From positions 22,915-86,914 of the IMG/VR virus record IMGVR_UViG_3300029258_004290: DNA of 64,000 bases; one strand, 5' to 3'. The notes under the pieces are model-generated. The model saw nothing but the letters and a program-made list of their open reading frames with translations. It was not told where the DNA came from and ran no database searches. The number at the start of each line of letters is the position of its first letter. The first letter of the stretch is position 1. Made by a program: the position numbers and the translations under genes. Shown here piece after piece: positions 33,094 to 42,390 of this stretch. Source of the stretch: a virus.

Positions 33094-33960
33094 ATGCCCA
33101 AGACCGGTCACACGTTCGGCAACTACACGCCGCCCGCGGGGGAGTGGGGCGACGGCCTGACGCCGGACGACATCCGCTACACCTTCCTCTACGGGGTCGA
33201 CCTGGTCGCGAACAACGGCCAGGAGGTCGAGGACGAGCAGCTCCGCTACATGTCCAGGGTCGCCGTCGCGTTCGTGGAGAGGTCGCTCGGCCTCACGATC
33301 CGGAAGAGGATCTTCAAGACCAGGCCGGCTGCTTCGCTCGTCAGGGCGAAGGAGGTCGGCCCCGGCGTCGACTACACGGACGAGGAGGACACGTACGCCT
33401 ACGACTCCGACACGTGGGCGAACGGGTACGCGTTCCTCCAGCTGCGGCACAGGCCGGTCATCTCGGTCGAGAGCGCGGTCCTGAAGTCCCCGGTCGACAC
33501 GGACGTCATCCTGCTGTCGGCCGACAACTGGACCCGCCTGCAGAAGCAGGCCGGCCAGTGCTACTTCTACCCGAGGTCCGGGGTCGGGACGCTCACGCAC
33601 GGGCCGTTCCTCGGGGCGTACGGCACGGTCGTCTCGCGCTTCCGCGGCTACTACCCCGACGGCTACTTCATCGACTACACCGCGGGCTACGAGACGGCGA
33701 ACGACATGCCGGAGGACCTGCGGGAGGCGGTGTCGAAGATCGCCACCGTCGGGACGCTGCAGTGGGTCGGGGACGGCCTGCTCGCCGGCTTCTCGAGCTC
33801 GTCCATCAGCATGGACGGCCTGAGCGAGAGTTTCAGCTCGACGCAGTCCGCGACGAGCGCCTACTTCGGCGCGCGCATCCTCTCGCTCCAGAAGGAGTGG
33901 AAGGAGCTGCTCAAGGAGCTGAAGCGCAAGTACCAAAACCTTCCCATCGAGTTCTGCTAG
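33094..33960 (+). CDS. Probable head-tail connector/neck protein (288 aa)
   Basis: ATG at 33094, one base after the lipase stop. Position directly before several small neck genes and its helical frame (DEQLRYMSRVAVAFVERSLG near the N-terminus, then LRHRPVISVESAVL) resemble adaptor proteins of the gp6/gp15 type, though this one is longer because of a beta-rich middle. Pairing with the portal is inferred from order, not from a motif. Confidence 0.45.
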   Translation: MPKTGHTFGNYTPPAGEWGDGLTPDDIRYTFLYGVDLVANNGQEVEDEQLRYMSRVAVAFVERSLGLTIRKRIFKTRPAASLVRAKEVGPGVDYTDEEDTYAYDSDTWANGYAFLQLRHRPVISVESAVLKSPVDTDVILLSADNWTRLQKQAGQCYFYPRSGVGTLTHGPFLGAYGTVVSRFRGYYPDGYFIDYTAGYETANDMPEDLREAVSKIATVGTLQWVGDGLLAGFSSSSISMDGLSESFSSTQSATSAYFGARILSLQKEWKELLKELKRKYQNLPIEFC

Positions 33961-33977
33961 GCAAAGGAGAGAGACGC

Positions 33978-34355
33978 ATGATCTTCAACAACAGGCTGGT
34001 GCTCCGGAAGGCGAAGTCCGGCGACCTTAAGCCCGTGCCCGCGAAGGAGGGCGCGATCACCAGGGAGAACGTCGAGGCGAAGATCCAGGCGGTCGACCTG
34101 ATCGTGAAGAACCTCTGCGAGAAGATGGGGCTGTTCCAGATGGAGAACACCTGGACGGACAAGAAGGGCCTCGTCGGACAGTGGGCGACGGTGCGGCGCG
34201 AGCTGGCCGACAAGGCGAGCGCGTGCCTCCGCCGGGAGGCGGACGCCTCCAGGGCGAAGGCCGCGAAGAGGCTCGTCGAGGAGGCGGGGCTCGATCCGGC
34301 CCCGGCGTACGGCGACTCCACGGTCCGCCTCGCGAAGTCCAGGTTCGAGGCCTGA
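33978..34355 (+). CDS. Unknown protein in the neck cluster (125 aa)
   Basis: ATG at 33978 follows AAAGGAGAGAG. Mostly helical and charged, with KAKSGDLKPVPAKEGAITRE at the start and a basic C-terminus. By position a head-completion or neck component. Not recognised. Confidence 0.45.
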   Translation: MIFNNRLVLRKAKSGDLKPVPAKEGAITRENVEAKIQAVDLIVKNLCEKMGLFQMENTWTDKKGLVGQWATVRRELADKASACLRREADASRAKAAKRLVEEAGLDPAPAYGDSTVRLAKSRFEA

Positions 34356-34364
34356 CCGGGGAAC

Positions 34365-35516
34365 ATGCCCTCCGCGCGCTCCGGCATCGACGTCTTCCTG
34401 ACGCAGGAGTCCTACGACAGGCAGATCACCAAGCACGGTCAGTGGGTCCGGTGGCTCCGCTCTCAGCCGTGCTTCTGCATCCTGAACACCGGGCAGCCGG
34501 ACCCGGGGTGCGACAAGTGCGTCGGCCGCGGGAGGCTCTTCTCCCACCAGGAGAGGGCCGCGGTGAAGTCGGAGAACAGCGCGCACGACCTGTCGGAGGT
34601 CCTGCCGACGAACACGCCGGTCACCTCCGTCCAGGCGGTGAGGCGCGGCGTCAACGGGACCGACGAGTACGCCGTGACGGGCTTCACCGACACGAAGGTC
34701 ACGATCGCGGCGACCGCCGCCCTGCCGGAGCTCCCGCGGCCGCACCAGACCCTGGAGGTCGACTACACCTACTCCATGGTCCAGGAGCTGACCCAGGCCC
34801 CGACGTACCGGGGGAACGGCGTCTTCGACGTGGTCCTGCCGCCGGTGCGGACCAGGAACCAGGAGCCGGTCACCGGCGAGGTGGTCTCGGTCTCGAACCT
34901 GGAGAACACGACGAAGGGCGTGACGTACGCTGTCTCGGCGACGGCGCGGAGCGAGATCCACGCGGAGTTCGTCGACCCCGGCGACGAGCCGGCCGCCGGC
35001 GACGCGCTCACGGCGACCTTCAAGTACGCGAACCCTGTCCTGGCGCTCCTGCTGGGGGTCCAGGAGAGGCTTCGCTCGGAGGACCCCTCGCTCGCCATCG
35101 GCGGCGAGGCGGTCATCACGGTCCCCTACAACCTGGCGATCGGGTCGGGCGACCTCATCACGCAGCTGGCAGGCTTCCAGCGCGGCACCGCCGTCCAGGA
35201 GCCGACGCACGGGTCGGACGTCGACGAGATCGCGTCCGCGTTCGAGGTGCACTCGGTCCTGCGGGTCGTGGACGCGGTACGCGACTACGAGGAGGGGACG
35301 GACTTCGTCCTCTGGGGGCGCAACGGGATCAAGTGGGTCCAGGGCGGGAGCAGGCCCGGGGGATACTACTCGATCATGTACAACTACCACCCCACGTTCT
35401 CCGCGCTCCCCGGCCGGCCGATGGTGCGGGCGGGCGAGAACCTCCGGCTGCCGCGGCGCGTCGGGCTCACCGTCTTCGACAAGGTGAGCGCGCGCTTCGA
35501 CGCGGAGGTGAGGTAG
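34365..35516 (+). CDS. Neck/tail-completion protein with an N-terminal Cys cluster (383 aa)
   Basis: ATG at 34365. Residues about 36-58 hold four cysteines (CFCILNTGQPDPGCDKC), which could bind zinc or iron. The rest is beta-rich, with repeated strands and a C-terminal domain (YYSIMYNYHPTFSALPGRPM). It overlaps the next gene by one base. Its order before the tail genes suggests a neck protein that joins head and tail. Confidence 0.5.
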   Translation: MPSARSGIDVFLTQESYDRQITKHGQWVRWLRSQPCFCILNTGQPDPGCDKCVGRGRLFSHQERAAVKSENSAHDLSEVLPTNTPVTSVQAVRRGVNGTDEYAVTGFTDTKVTIAATAALPELPRPHQTLEVDYTYSMVQELTQAPTYRGNGVFDVVLPPVRTRNQEPVTGEVVSVSNLENTTKGVTYAVSATARSEIHAEFVDPGDEPAAGDALTATFKYANPVLALLLGVQERLRSEDPSLAIGGEAVITVPYNLAIGSGDLITQLAGFQRGTAVQEPTHGSDVDEIASAFEVHSVLRVVDAVRDYEEGTDFVLWGRNGIKWVQGGSRPGGYYSIMYNYHPTFSALPGRPMVRAGENLRLPRRVGLTVFDKVSARFDAEVR

Positions 35517-36304
35517 TGGCCGAGATCTTCGACCTGCGCCGGCTCGAGGCGAGCATCGCCCCGCTCCTGGCCGCGGGGGAGGCGCTGACCAGGCACGAAC
35601 TGCCGGCGACCAGGCACGCGCTCAAGCGCGCGGCTGCGTACGTCGAGCGGACCTGGATCGACTTCGCCAGCGGGCATCCGATCCCCGGCACGGACCGGAC
35701 GGTCAACAGCACGGAGTACCGCAACGGCATCACCAAGACCCAGGTCGGGCGGTTCGCGTGGATCATCCACAACACGGCCGGCGCCGTCGCCGACAGGGTC
35801 GAGGACGGAACGCCGAAGCGGGACCTCAAGGAGGAGGTCGCCACCTGGCGCCGCCGCCGTGAGACGAACGACGGCCTCGCCTCCTACGCGCACATCCCGT
35901 TCCGGCACAAGGTCGCCGCCATAAAGAAGGCGGCCGCGAAGTCGCCGGGCCTGGCGCGCCGGATCACCCGCATGAAGAAGAGCCGGGTGGTCGGCCGCTA
36001 CAAGGACAAGCGCGGGATCATGCGCAACGCCTACCGGTGGGGGGCCAGGGTCAAGAGCGACCCGGAGCTCGACGTGCCGGCGCGGCTCGTCGGGATGGTG
36101 CGGTTCGAGGCGTCGGCGGGCAAGGCCGGCAGCTCGGTCTACATGACGTTCCGCACGGTGTCGACGCGGAGCCCGGCGGGCACCTGGATCATAAAGAAGA
36201 AGGACGGGGTCCCGATGGTGCAGAAGGTCCGGGAGGCGACCGAGCAGAGAGTCACGCAGATGGTGGCCGAGGGCCTCGACACTGACCTGGGGATGCTGGG
36301 ATGA
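35516..36304 (+). CDS. HK97 gp10-like tail-completion protein (262 aa)
   Basis: GTG at 35516 overlaps the previous TAG. The N-terminal helix (LEASIAPLLAAGEALTRHEL, then KRAAAYVERTWIDFASG) and position just before a terminator-like gene resemble HK97 gp10-type tail-completion proteins. The middle is Lys/Arg-rich and the C-terminus is helical. Similarity is by pattern and gene order only. Its stop overlaps the next ATG. Confidence 0.45.
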   Translation: MAEIFDLRRLEASIAPLLAAGEALTRHELPATRHALKRAAAYVERTWIDFASGHPIPGTDRTVNSTEYRNGITKTQVGRFAWIIHNTAGAVADRVEDGTPKRDLKEEVATWRRRRETNDGLASYAHIPFRHKVAAIKKAAAKSPGLARRITRMKKSRVVGRYKDKRGIMRNAYRWGARVKSDPELDVPARLVGMVRFEASAGKAGSSVYMTFRTVSTRSPAGTWIIKKKDGVPMVQKVREATEQRVTQMVAEGLDTDLGMLG

Positions 36305-37032
36305 TCTTCAAGTTCGCGGCGCGGGAGAACATCAAGTCCGACACGATCGACGCGCTCAAGGCCTACCTGCACGACGCCGACGGCATCGGGTGGAAGGAGC
36401 TCTTCCCCCACCACAGCCCGGTCCGCGTCGAGGCGACGCACCCCTTCGCCAGGATCAACGCGGCGAAGATCGCGGGCCAGGCGGAGCCGGCCGGGCTGTT
36501 CCCCTCGGTGACCGTGAGCGTGACCAGCGAGACGGACGCGGAGCAGCTGCTGGCGTTCTCGAACCAGGTCGCGACGGTGACTGAGGCGATCATACAGGGC
36601 TGGATCGGCCTGGAGGCGCACCAGCGGCTCCTGTCGAAGGCGCGGCTGCAGCAGCTCCTTGCAGCGGCGCAGGGCAAGGGGGGCCAGGTCTTCGCGGAGG
36701 TGAAGACCCGGCACTTCACGCAGCAGGTCGCGTTCTCCGTTTGGTCGGAGAACGACGCGGTCTCCGACTCGCTCTACTACGCGACCAAGGCGTTCATCGA
36801 GCAGAACCTGGAGACGTTCTCCGACGCCGGCATGGAGAACCTGGCCCTGAGCGGGTCGCCGAACGGCATCTACAGCGTCGACACCGGGCGCGTCCTCTAC
36901 GGGGGCGAGCTCATGCTGTCCGGCACGAACCGGACGGAGGCTTACTACATAGACACGGAGTGGACCCAGTCGACGGTCATCAAGCACTCCGCGGCGAACA
37001 ACGACATCCAGAACGTTGACTGGAACCCCTGA
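36301..37032 (+). CDS. Probable tail terminator protein (243 aa)
   Basis: ATG at 36301 overlaps the previous TGA. Alpha/beta sequence with a clear strand-helix pattern (FPSVTVSVTSETDAEQLLAF, ATKAFIEQNLETFSDAGMEN). Gene order (after gp10-like, before sheath) is where tail terminators lie in myoviruses. No diagnostic motif. RBS of the next gene (GGAGGAGGG) follows at once. Confidence 0.45.
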   Translation: MIFKFAARENIKSDTIDALKAYLHDADGIGWKELFPHHSPVRVEATHPFARINAAKIAGQAEPAGLFPSVTVSVTSETDAEQLLAFSNQVATVTEAIIQGWIGLEAHQRLLSKARLQQLLAAAQGKGGQVFAEVKTRHFTQQVAFSVWSENDAVSDSLYYATKAFIEQNLETFSDAGMENLALSGSPNGIYSVDTGRVLYGGELMLSGTNRTEAYYIDTEWTQSTVIKHSAANNDIQNVDWNP

Positions 37033-37046
37033 CGGAGGAGGGCGCA

Positions 37047-37325
37047 ATGAGCGGAAAGATCCTAGGGAAGAAGCGTAAGGCGGAAGAGGCCGAGCCGGCC
37101 GCGGCCGCCGACGAGAAGGAGCCCGTCGAAAAGGAGGCGAAGCCGGCGGAGCCGGACGCGCCGCCCGAGGGGCCGGTGAAGCTCGACGTCTACCTGGCGT
37201 ACACGCCGATGGACAAGTACCTGAAGGCGCTGCTGCGGCAGGCGCACGGGACCGAGCTGCACGACATGCGCGAGTGGTCCGAGCTGGCCAAGGCGGCCAC
37301 GGCGCAGGAACACAGAAGCGACTAA
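37047..37325 (+). CDS. Small Pro/Glu-rich protein (92 aa)
   Basis: ATG at 37047 follows GGAGGAGGGC. The first 45 residues are a Lys/Glu/Ala/Pro disordered segment, followed by a short folded part (VKLDVYLAYTPMDKYLKALL). Lies directly before the sheath gene; role unknown. Confidence 0.5.
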   Translation: MSGKILGKKRKAEEAEPAAAADEKEPVEKEAKPAEPDAPPEGPVKLDVYLAYTPMDKYLKALLRQAHGTELHDMREWSELAKAATAQEHRSD

Positions 37326-37340
37326 GGAGGAAACCAGGCC

Positions 37341-39077
37341 ATGAGTGTCAAGACCAGAACATTCACCTCTGCCGGTCGGACCACGCAGCACACCATCCCC
37401 GGCGCGTACTCGCGCTTCACGAGCGCGAAGGGGGCGGGCGGGCTCGCGTCGACCAGCAACTGCGTCTTCCTGGGCACCGCGTTCGGCGGCGAGCCCGGGA
37501 AGATCCACGTGGTGCAGAACGCCGACGACGCCGTCGCCCTCCTGCAGGGGCAGGGCAACCTGATGGAGTGCATCCGCGCGTTCTTCAAGCCGGGGAACGA
37601 GCTGCGCCCGCAGGAGGTCGGCATCTACCGGATCAACACGGCGGTCCAGGCGTCGGCGTTCATCGAGGACGCGGCGACGGACAACGTCGTGAAGATCCTC
37701 AGCCGCGACTACGGGATCCTGTTCAACCAGATCCAGTACAAGGTCGAGACGGGGACGGTCGCGGGGACGAAGAAGTTCACCGAGAAGTTCAAGGGGGTGG
37801 AGAACGTCTTCGACAACATCGAGAAGAAGTCCTTCACCGTCCAGTACACCGGGGCCGCGGCGAGCGCCACCATGACGATCAGCGCCACCCAGCTGACGAC
37901 GTCGTGCGCGGCGACCCCCGCCGACGACCTCACCATCCTGTTCAGCGCGTACCCGAACGTGGAGGCGCTCGTCGCCTACATCAACAACCACGCCTCGTAC
38001 ACGTGCACGGCAGACGACGCGAACGCGGCCTCCGCGGCGTGCTCGGAGCTGGACGCGGTGACCGCGCAGGACATCAAGACCGCCCCGTACACGGCGGACA
38101 GCAACGTCCAGGCCATGATCGACACGATCACCGACCAGGCGTCGTTCGTGACGGCGGAGCTCGTCGCCGCGGCGGTGCGGGACCCGCTCGCCAACACGAC
38201 CGGCTACCCGTACCTCACCGGCGGGTCGGAGGGGAGCGCGACCTCCACGGAGTGGACCGCGGCCCTGACGGACCTCGAGGACGAGGACGTCCAGCTGATC
38301 GGCGTCGCCATCGAGGACGCGTCGATCAACACGCTGGTCGAGACCCACCTCGACACGACCAACTCCGAGACCGGGAAGCGGGAGCGGCGCGCGCTGCTGC
38401 CGTCGACCCAGTCCACGATCGACACGGCCATCACCGAGGCGGAGGGGAAGAACCGCTACGCCGAGGGCATGGCCTACGGGGCCTACAACGACTACAACGT
38501 CAACAACGTCTGGACGGGCTTCACCTCCATGCACGTGGCGGCGAAGCTGCTCGGCATGACGGTGGCGCTCAGCCTCAACGAGCCGCTCACCTACAAGTGG
38601 CTCGACGTCGGGGAGCTCACCTCCAAGCCGACCAAGACCCAGCAGAAGAACGCGATCCTGGCGGGGCTCATGATCCCCCGGGTCGACGGGAGCCTGGCCC
38701 GCGTCGTGCGGAGCGTCACGACCTCGAAGCTCGACGACCTGAAGTACGTCGAGTGGAGCTGCGTCGGCGAGATGCTCTTCATGAGCTACGACATGCGGAC
38801 GCTCCTGGAGACCACGTTCACCGGGAAGGCGGGGACCAACAGCTCCATGGTCGCGGTCGAGCCGACGATGCGGGAGCGCCTGCAGGTCTACGAGGAGCGG
38901 GAGAAGCTGATCGTGGCCGACCCCGACAACCCGAAGGCCAACCCGGCCTTCGACGACATCCAGGTCATCCGGCAGGCGGACGTCACGCGCGCCCGCTACA
39001 AGGCGAACATCGTGGCGCCCAACAACTTCATCTTCCTGACCCACTACTTCGACCTCCTGGTCCAGGCGGCGACGTAG
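37341..39077 (+). CDS. Tail sheath protein (578 aa)
   Basis: The contractile sheath subunit. ATG at 37341 follows AAGGAGG. Residues 1-60 match sheath N-termini (TIPGAYSRFTSAKG, VFLGTAFGGEPGK), the middle holds beta-rich insertions, and the C-terminal third has the conserved sheath core (DDLKYVEWSCVGEMLFMSYD, RDTLLETTFTG-type segment, RQADVTRARYKANIVAP). Length and position before the tube gene fit. It is the main evidence that the phage is a myovirus. Confidence 0.85.
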   Translation: MSVKTRTFTSAGRTTQHTIPGAYSRFTSAKGAGGLASTSNCVFLGTAFGGEPGKIHVVQNADDAVALLQGQGNLMECIRAFFKPGNELRPQEVGIYRINTAVQASAFIEDAATDNVVKILSRDYGILFNQIQYKVETGTVAGTKKFTEKFKGVENVFDNIEKKSFTVQYTGAAASATMTISATQLTTSCAATPADDLTILFSAYPNVEALVAYINNHASYTCTADDANAASAACSELDAVTAQDIKTAPYTADSNVQAMIDTITDQASFVTAELVAAAVRDPLANTTGYPYLTGGSEGSATSTEWTAALTDLEDEDVQLIGVAIEDASINTLVETHLDTTNSETGKRERRALLPSTQSTIDTAITEAEGKNRYAEGMAYGAYNDYNVNNVWTGFTSMHVAAKLLGMTVALSLNEPLTYKWLDVGELTSKPTKTQQKNAILAGLMIPRVDGSLARVVRSVTTSKLDDLKYVEWSCVGEMLFMSYDMRTLLETTFTGKAGTNSSMVAVEPTMRERLQVYEEREKLIVADPDNPKANPAFDDIQVIRQADVTRARYKANIVAPNNFIFLTHYFDLLVQAAT

Positions 39078-39104
39078 GGGCGCGGGTGAAAGGAGAATAG
39101 GGAG

Positions 39105-39527
39105 ATGGCAAAGCAGCTTGCAACGTCGATCGCCGGCGGCGCGTGGGTCGAGGTCCAGGTGGACGGGGTGCCGATCCTCCTAGCGCAGGGGTGCTCCTAC
39201 TCCGAGGACTTCAACGTCCAGCCGCTCGAGACCCTCGGGTTCCTCGGCGCGCGGGAGTACGAGTCCTTCGGCTACACGTGTGAGATCACCCTCCGGTGGC
39301 TCATCGCGAAGAACAAGGCAGACTACAACCGCCTGGTCCCGAAGCGCAGCGACATCCAGAAGGACGGCCTGCTCCAGGACCACGTCGTCACGTTCGTCGA
39401 CATCTCGCAGCAGACGGTGCACACCGCGTTCCGCGGCGCCGTCATCGCGAGGGCGGGGGAGAACATCGACGCCAACCAGTTCGTGGCCGGCGACGTGACC
39501 ATGTTCTCGGTCGAGCGGATCCAGTAG
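39105..39527 (+). CDS. Tail tube protein (140 aa)
   Basis: ATG at 39105 follows AAAGGAGAATAGGGAG. Beta-rich protein of typical tube size, with the characteristic pattern of a single domain ending in VAGDVTMFSVERIQ. It lies directly after the sheath and before the chaperone pair, the standard myovirus order. Confidence 0.75.
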   Translation: MAKQLATSIAGGAWVEVQVDGVPILLAQGCSYSEDFNVQPLETLGFLGAREYESFGYTCEITLRWLIAKNKADYNRLVPKRSDIQKDGLLQDHVVTFVDISQQTVHTAFRGAVIARAGENIDANQFVAGDVTMFSVERIQ

Positions 39528-39541
39528 GGGTCCGAGCAACG

Positions 39542-39575
39542 GGCCGGCGGCGGTTTCGGTAGGCCGCCGCCGGCC
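39542..39575 (+). promoter_or_regulatory. Very strong hairpin between tail tube and chaperone genes
   Basis: GGCCGGCGGCGG (39542-39553) pairs perfectly with CCGCCGCCGGCC (39564-39575): 12 bp of GC stem with a 10-base loop. It starts 14 bases after the tube stop and ends 18 bases before the chaperone start. Without a U-tract it is probably an attenuator or 3'-end-protecting structure, helping make tube protein in great excess over chaperone. Confidence 0.6.
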
Positions 39576-39593
39576 AGAGAAGGGGAAGAGAAA

Positions 39594-40112
39594 ATGAGGA
39601 AGGTTTCAGAGACGCCCGAGAAGTACACAGACGAGGAGATCCGCATCGGCGACTACCTCCTCAACCGGGAGGACGTCACCAAGGAGATAGACACGCCCAG
39701 GGGGACGTTCACCATCAGGATACCGTCGGCGGGGATGCGGAGACTCATCATCTCTTCGACCGCCAAGTCGCTCGGAGCACCGCTCGACCACGTCCCCGCG
39801 GAGGACTACCTGTTCGTGGCCGCCCTCTGCACCCTCGACAGGGTGCTGGTGGGGTGGCCCGACTGGTGGAAGGGCGCGGCGCAGTGCCACGACGAGGAGC
39901 TGATCGGCACCATCTTCGCGGCGTTCCGCGAGTTCGACGAAGCCTTCAGGAGGCGTCTTCGGGGAGACGGACCTGGCGCGAGTGGCGAAGTCGAGGTCGC
40001 TGGAGGCGTGGGTGATAAACAAGTTCCGCGTGCTGCCGACGGATCCCCGCTTCCAGGAGCTGACGGAGGAGCAGATGCTGCTCCTATACGAGATGGAGGC
40101 GAACCTACCTAG
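39594..40112 (+). CDS. Tail assembly chaperone, first frame (gpG-like)
   Basis: ATG at 39594 follows AGAAGGGGAAGAG. Small helical protein before the tape measure gene, the position of gpG/gpGT-type chaperones. Coding bias is good up to about 39948 (...FREFDEAF) and is lost afterward, while the +1 frame becomes coding (GGVFGETDLARVAKSR). The annotated 172-residue product is the unshifted form; the shifted product would continue into the next frame. Confidence 0.65.
   Translation: MRKVSETPEKYTDEEIRIGDYLLNREDVTKEIDTPRGTFTIRIPSAGMRRLIISSTAKSLGAPLDHVPAEDYLFVAALCTLDRVLVGWPDWWKGAAQCHDEELIGTIFAAFREFDEAFRRRLRGDGPGASGEVEVAGGVGDKQVPRAADGSPLPGADGGADAAPIRDGGEPT
39945..39956 (+). other. Probable +1/-2 programmed frameshift site
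   Basis: At TTC-AGG-AGG-CGT the coding signal moves from the frame of 39594 to the frame of 39982, a +1 (or -2) change. The AGGAGG inside the site resembles a ribosome-binding sequence that can stimulate frameshifting. AGG is a common Arg codon in this genome, so starvation at rare codons is not the likely mechanism. Confidence 0.55.
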
Positions 40113-40383
40113 CGAAGAGGAGGTGCGGCTCGGCATCCGGCTGGCGGCGCGGCGCAAGGTCGAGGCCGACGAGCGGGTGCACGAGCGCGCCAAGGGCATG
40201 GGGATCGACCTCAGGGGAGCGCTCGACCTCATCGCGGGGAAGGGCGGGCCCGCGCCGACCCCCGGGGAGCAGCACGTGACCAAGGAGCAGTTCTACGGCA
40301 AGCGCCAGGCGCCCGCGCGCCGCGCGCCCCGGACGCTGCGGCGGCACCCCGGCCTCGGGGGCTGGAAGCGGAGAAGAAGATAG
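39982..40383 (+). CDS. Tail assembly chaperone, frameshifted extension (gpT-like)
   Basis: The frame is coding from about 39950, upstream of its first start (GTG 39982): GGVFGETDLARVAKSRSLEA. That the coding signal begins before any start codon argues for production by frameshifting from the 39594 gene, as in lambda gpG-T and Mu. The extension is helical, then basic at its C-terminus (QAPARRAPRTLRRHPGLGG). It ends 7 bases before the tape measure gene. Confidence 0.6.
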   Translation: MAKSRSLEAWVINKFRVLPTDPRFQELTEEQMLLLYEMEANLPSEEEVRLGIRLAARRKVEADERVHERAKGMGIDLRGALDLIAGKGGPAPTPGEQHVTKEQFYGKRQAPARRAPRTLRRHPGLGGWKRRRR

Positions 40384-40389
40384 GACGGC

Positions 40390-42390
40390 ATGCCGACGGG
40401 TAGACACAACATCTGGCTCGGCTTCAGCGGACCCTGGGAGCGCCAGCTCAAGACGCTCTACAGGGAGCTAGAGAAGAACGCGCAGTCCGCGAAGAAGTTC
40501 GCGTCGACGAAGTCGTCTGCGATCCAGGACCAGATCGCGGCCCTGGGCAAGGAGCAGGCGGCGACCGAGGCCAGCTGGAAGGCCGGCGAGCGCCAGGAGC
40601 GGCGCGGCCGCTCGGTCCGCCAGCGCCAGGCCCAGATGATCCGGTCCGCCGCGACGGCGCCCCTGGCCGCGGTCAGCGGCGGGATGGGCGCCGGCCCGAT
40701 CGGTGCGGCCGGCGGCGGCGCGGAGGCCGTCGGCGGCATGCTCCAAAACCGGGGAATGCTGCGCACGGGCGTCGCGGTCGCGGCCGGCGGCATGATCGCC
40801 AAGTTCCTGGGGCAGCAGGCCGCGTCGTTCGCGCCGATCCTCGAGCAGCTACAGTCGCTCCGCGCCCTGACGGGGACGTTCGGGGGCGAGACGACGCGGG
40901 CGCAGCTCGACCGGTACCAGGCGCTTGCCAGGGAGACCGGCATCGCCCCGCGGGACATGCGGCAGGCCGCGCTCATCATCGCGCAGCAGACCGGGGAGGC
41001 GGTCGAGGACGCGGACATGAAGCAGCTCGGCCTGGTCGCCAGGACGGTCGGGATGCAGGCCGAGGAGCTCGCGCAGTTCCGCGCCATACAGGAGCGGTTC
41101 GGCACGGGCCAGGCGTTCACGGACGCGATCGTCAAGGGCACCGCGGCCGGCCTCACCAAGGGCCAGATGCCGGAGTTCCTGAAGTCGATCGTCTCCCTGC
41201 AGCAGCAGCAGGCGCAGGCCGGCGTCGAGGACCGCGGCGAGATGGCCGCCACCCTGGCCAGGCTCGGGGAGATCAACACGACGTGGGAGGGCCAGTTCGG
41301 CGCGGCGAAGCTGCAGGGGATGGCCGGGGCGTTCCGCGGGGCCGCGGCCGGCGCCGGCGGCTTCGGGGCGAACCTCATGTTCTCCGCGCTCTCGGCGGCG
41401 GACCCCTCCGCCGGCTACTACAAGCTCCTCGAGCAGATGGAGAAGGGCGCGACGGACGAGAACATCACCGCCGTCGTCAGGCGCCTCGAGAAGATGGGGG
41501 GCACGGAGGAGAGCCGCGCGCGCCTGCTGCAGCGGGTGTTCACCAGCCTGACCTACACGGACGCCCTGGCGCTGAGCCGGGACTACGCCGACGACTCGCC
41601 GGCGAGGCGGTCGGCCAGGGAGGAGAAGGCCCGACTGGCGCTCGAGGACGCGGGCGAGGCGTACATGGGCGACGAGACCCGGTACCAGCTGCAGAGCAAG
41701 ATCGCCACCGACGTCTTCGGCGAGGAGGTCAAGTCCCTATCGGCCGGCATCGTCGGCGGCCTCGTAAAGGAGGTTCAGGGCGGGCCCGAGCAGGTGGACC
41801 TGCAGCGCCGGGCGCTGACGCACCTCCGGGCGCTGGAGCGCGGGGAGTTCATCGGCCAGCAAGGCGCGTTCCGCCCGGTCGATCCGGAGTCGCGGTACAT
41901 CGTGGCCGCGAAGTACCTCAGCCTGAAGTACGGCGAGGAGCAGGCGGCCACGATGCTCGCCGGCTACGCGCAGAAGGAGGGCGTCAGGTACGGGACCGGC
42001 GGCCAGATGGACCCGGCGACGGTGTACAACATCGGCAAGCGGGTCTACCAGGAGGAGTTCGGCGGCGGGGCGTTCCGCTACATGCGCCGCGGCGCCGAGG
42101 CCCAGGGTCGCGCCGCGCAGGTCCGCACGTTCCTCGAGGCGCAGCCCGACATCGGCAGGCGCTTCTACATGACCGAGGGCGAGGCCAGGGCCGAGGCCTA
42201 CACCATGATCGCGTCGCACTTCGAGAAGCTCGGGGAGAGCGCGGACGCGGACCGCGCGGCCATGGTCGAGACGCTCGTCGCCGGGCTGCGGGAGGTCCTC
42301 ACCGAGGACCGCGAGGCCGGCAGGAAGGTCACGATCTTCGCCGGCAAGGCTGAGGTCGCCGAGGGCCAGGAAGGGGACGTGCGCAAGTGA
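40390..42390 (+). CDS. Tape measure protein (666 aa)
   Basis: Sets tail length and occupies the tube lumen. ATG at 40390, just after the chaperone pair. Long, mainly helical, with a basic N-terminus, a Gly/Ala-rich hydrophobic stretch (AATAPLAAVSGGMGAGPIGA, about residues 86-140) and QQQQ-containing helices in the middle (about 270-280). For a myovirus tail this length would suggest a short tail (roughly 100 nm by the usual 1.5 angstrom per residue rule). Overlaps the next GTG. Confidence 0.75.
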   Translation: MPTGRHNIWLGFSGPWERQLKTLYRELEKNAQSAKKFASTKSSAIQDQIAALGKEQAATEASWKAGERQERRGRSVRQRQAQMIRSAATAPLAAVSGGMGAGPIGAAGGGAEAVGGMLQNRGMLRTGVAVAAGGMIAKFLGQQAASFAPILEQLQSLRALTGTFGGETTRAQLDRYQALARETGIAPRDMRQAALIIAQQTGEAVEDADMKQLGLVARTVGMQAEELAQFRAIQERFGTGQAFTDAIVKGTAAGLTKGQMPEFLKSIVSLQQQQAQAGVEDRGEMAATLARLGEINTTWEGQFGAAKLQGMAGAFRGAAAGAGGFGANLMFSALSAADPSAGYYKLLEQMEKGATDENITAVVRRLEKMGGTEESRARLLQRVFTSLTYTDALALSRDYADDSPARRSAREEKARLALEDAGEAYMGDETRYQLQSKIATDVFGEEVKSLSAGIVGGLVKEVQGGPEQVDLQRRALTHLRALERGEFIGQQGAFRPVDPESRYIVAAKYLSLKYGEEQAATMLAGYAQKEGVRYGTGGQMDPATVYNIGKRVYQEEFGGGAFRYMRRGAEAQGRAAQVRTFLEAQPDIGRRFYMTEGEARAEAYTMIASHFEKLGESADADRAAMVETLVAGLREVLTEDREAGRKVTIFAGKAEVAEGQEGDVRK

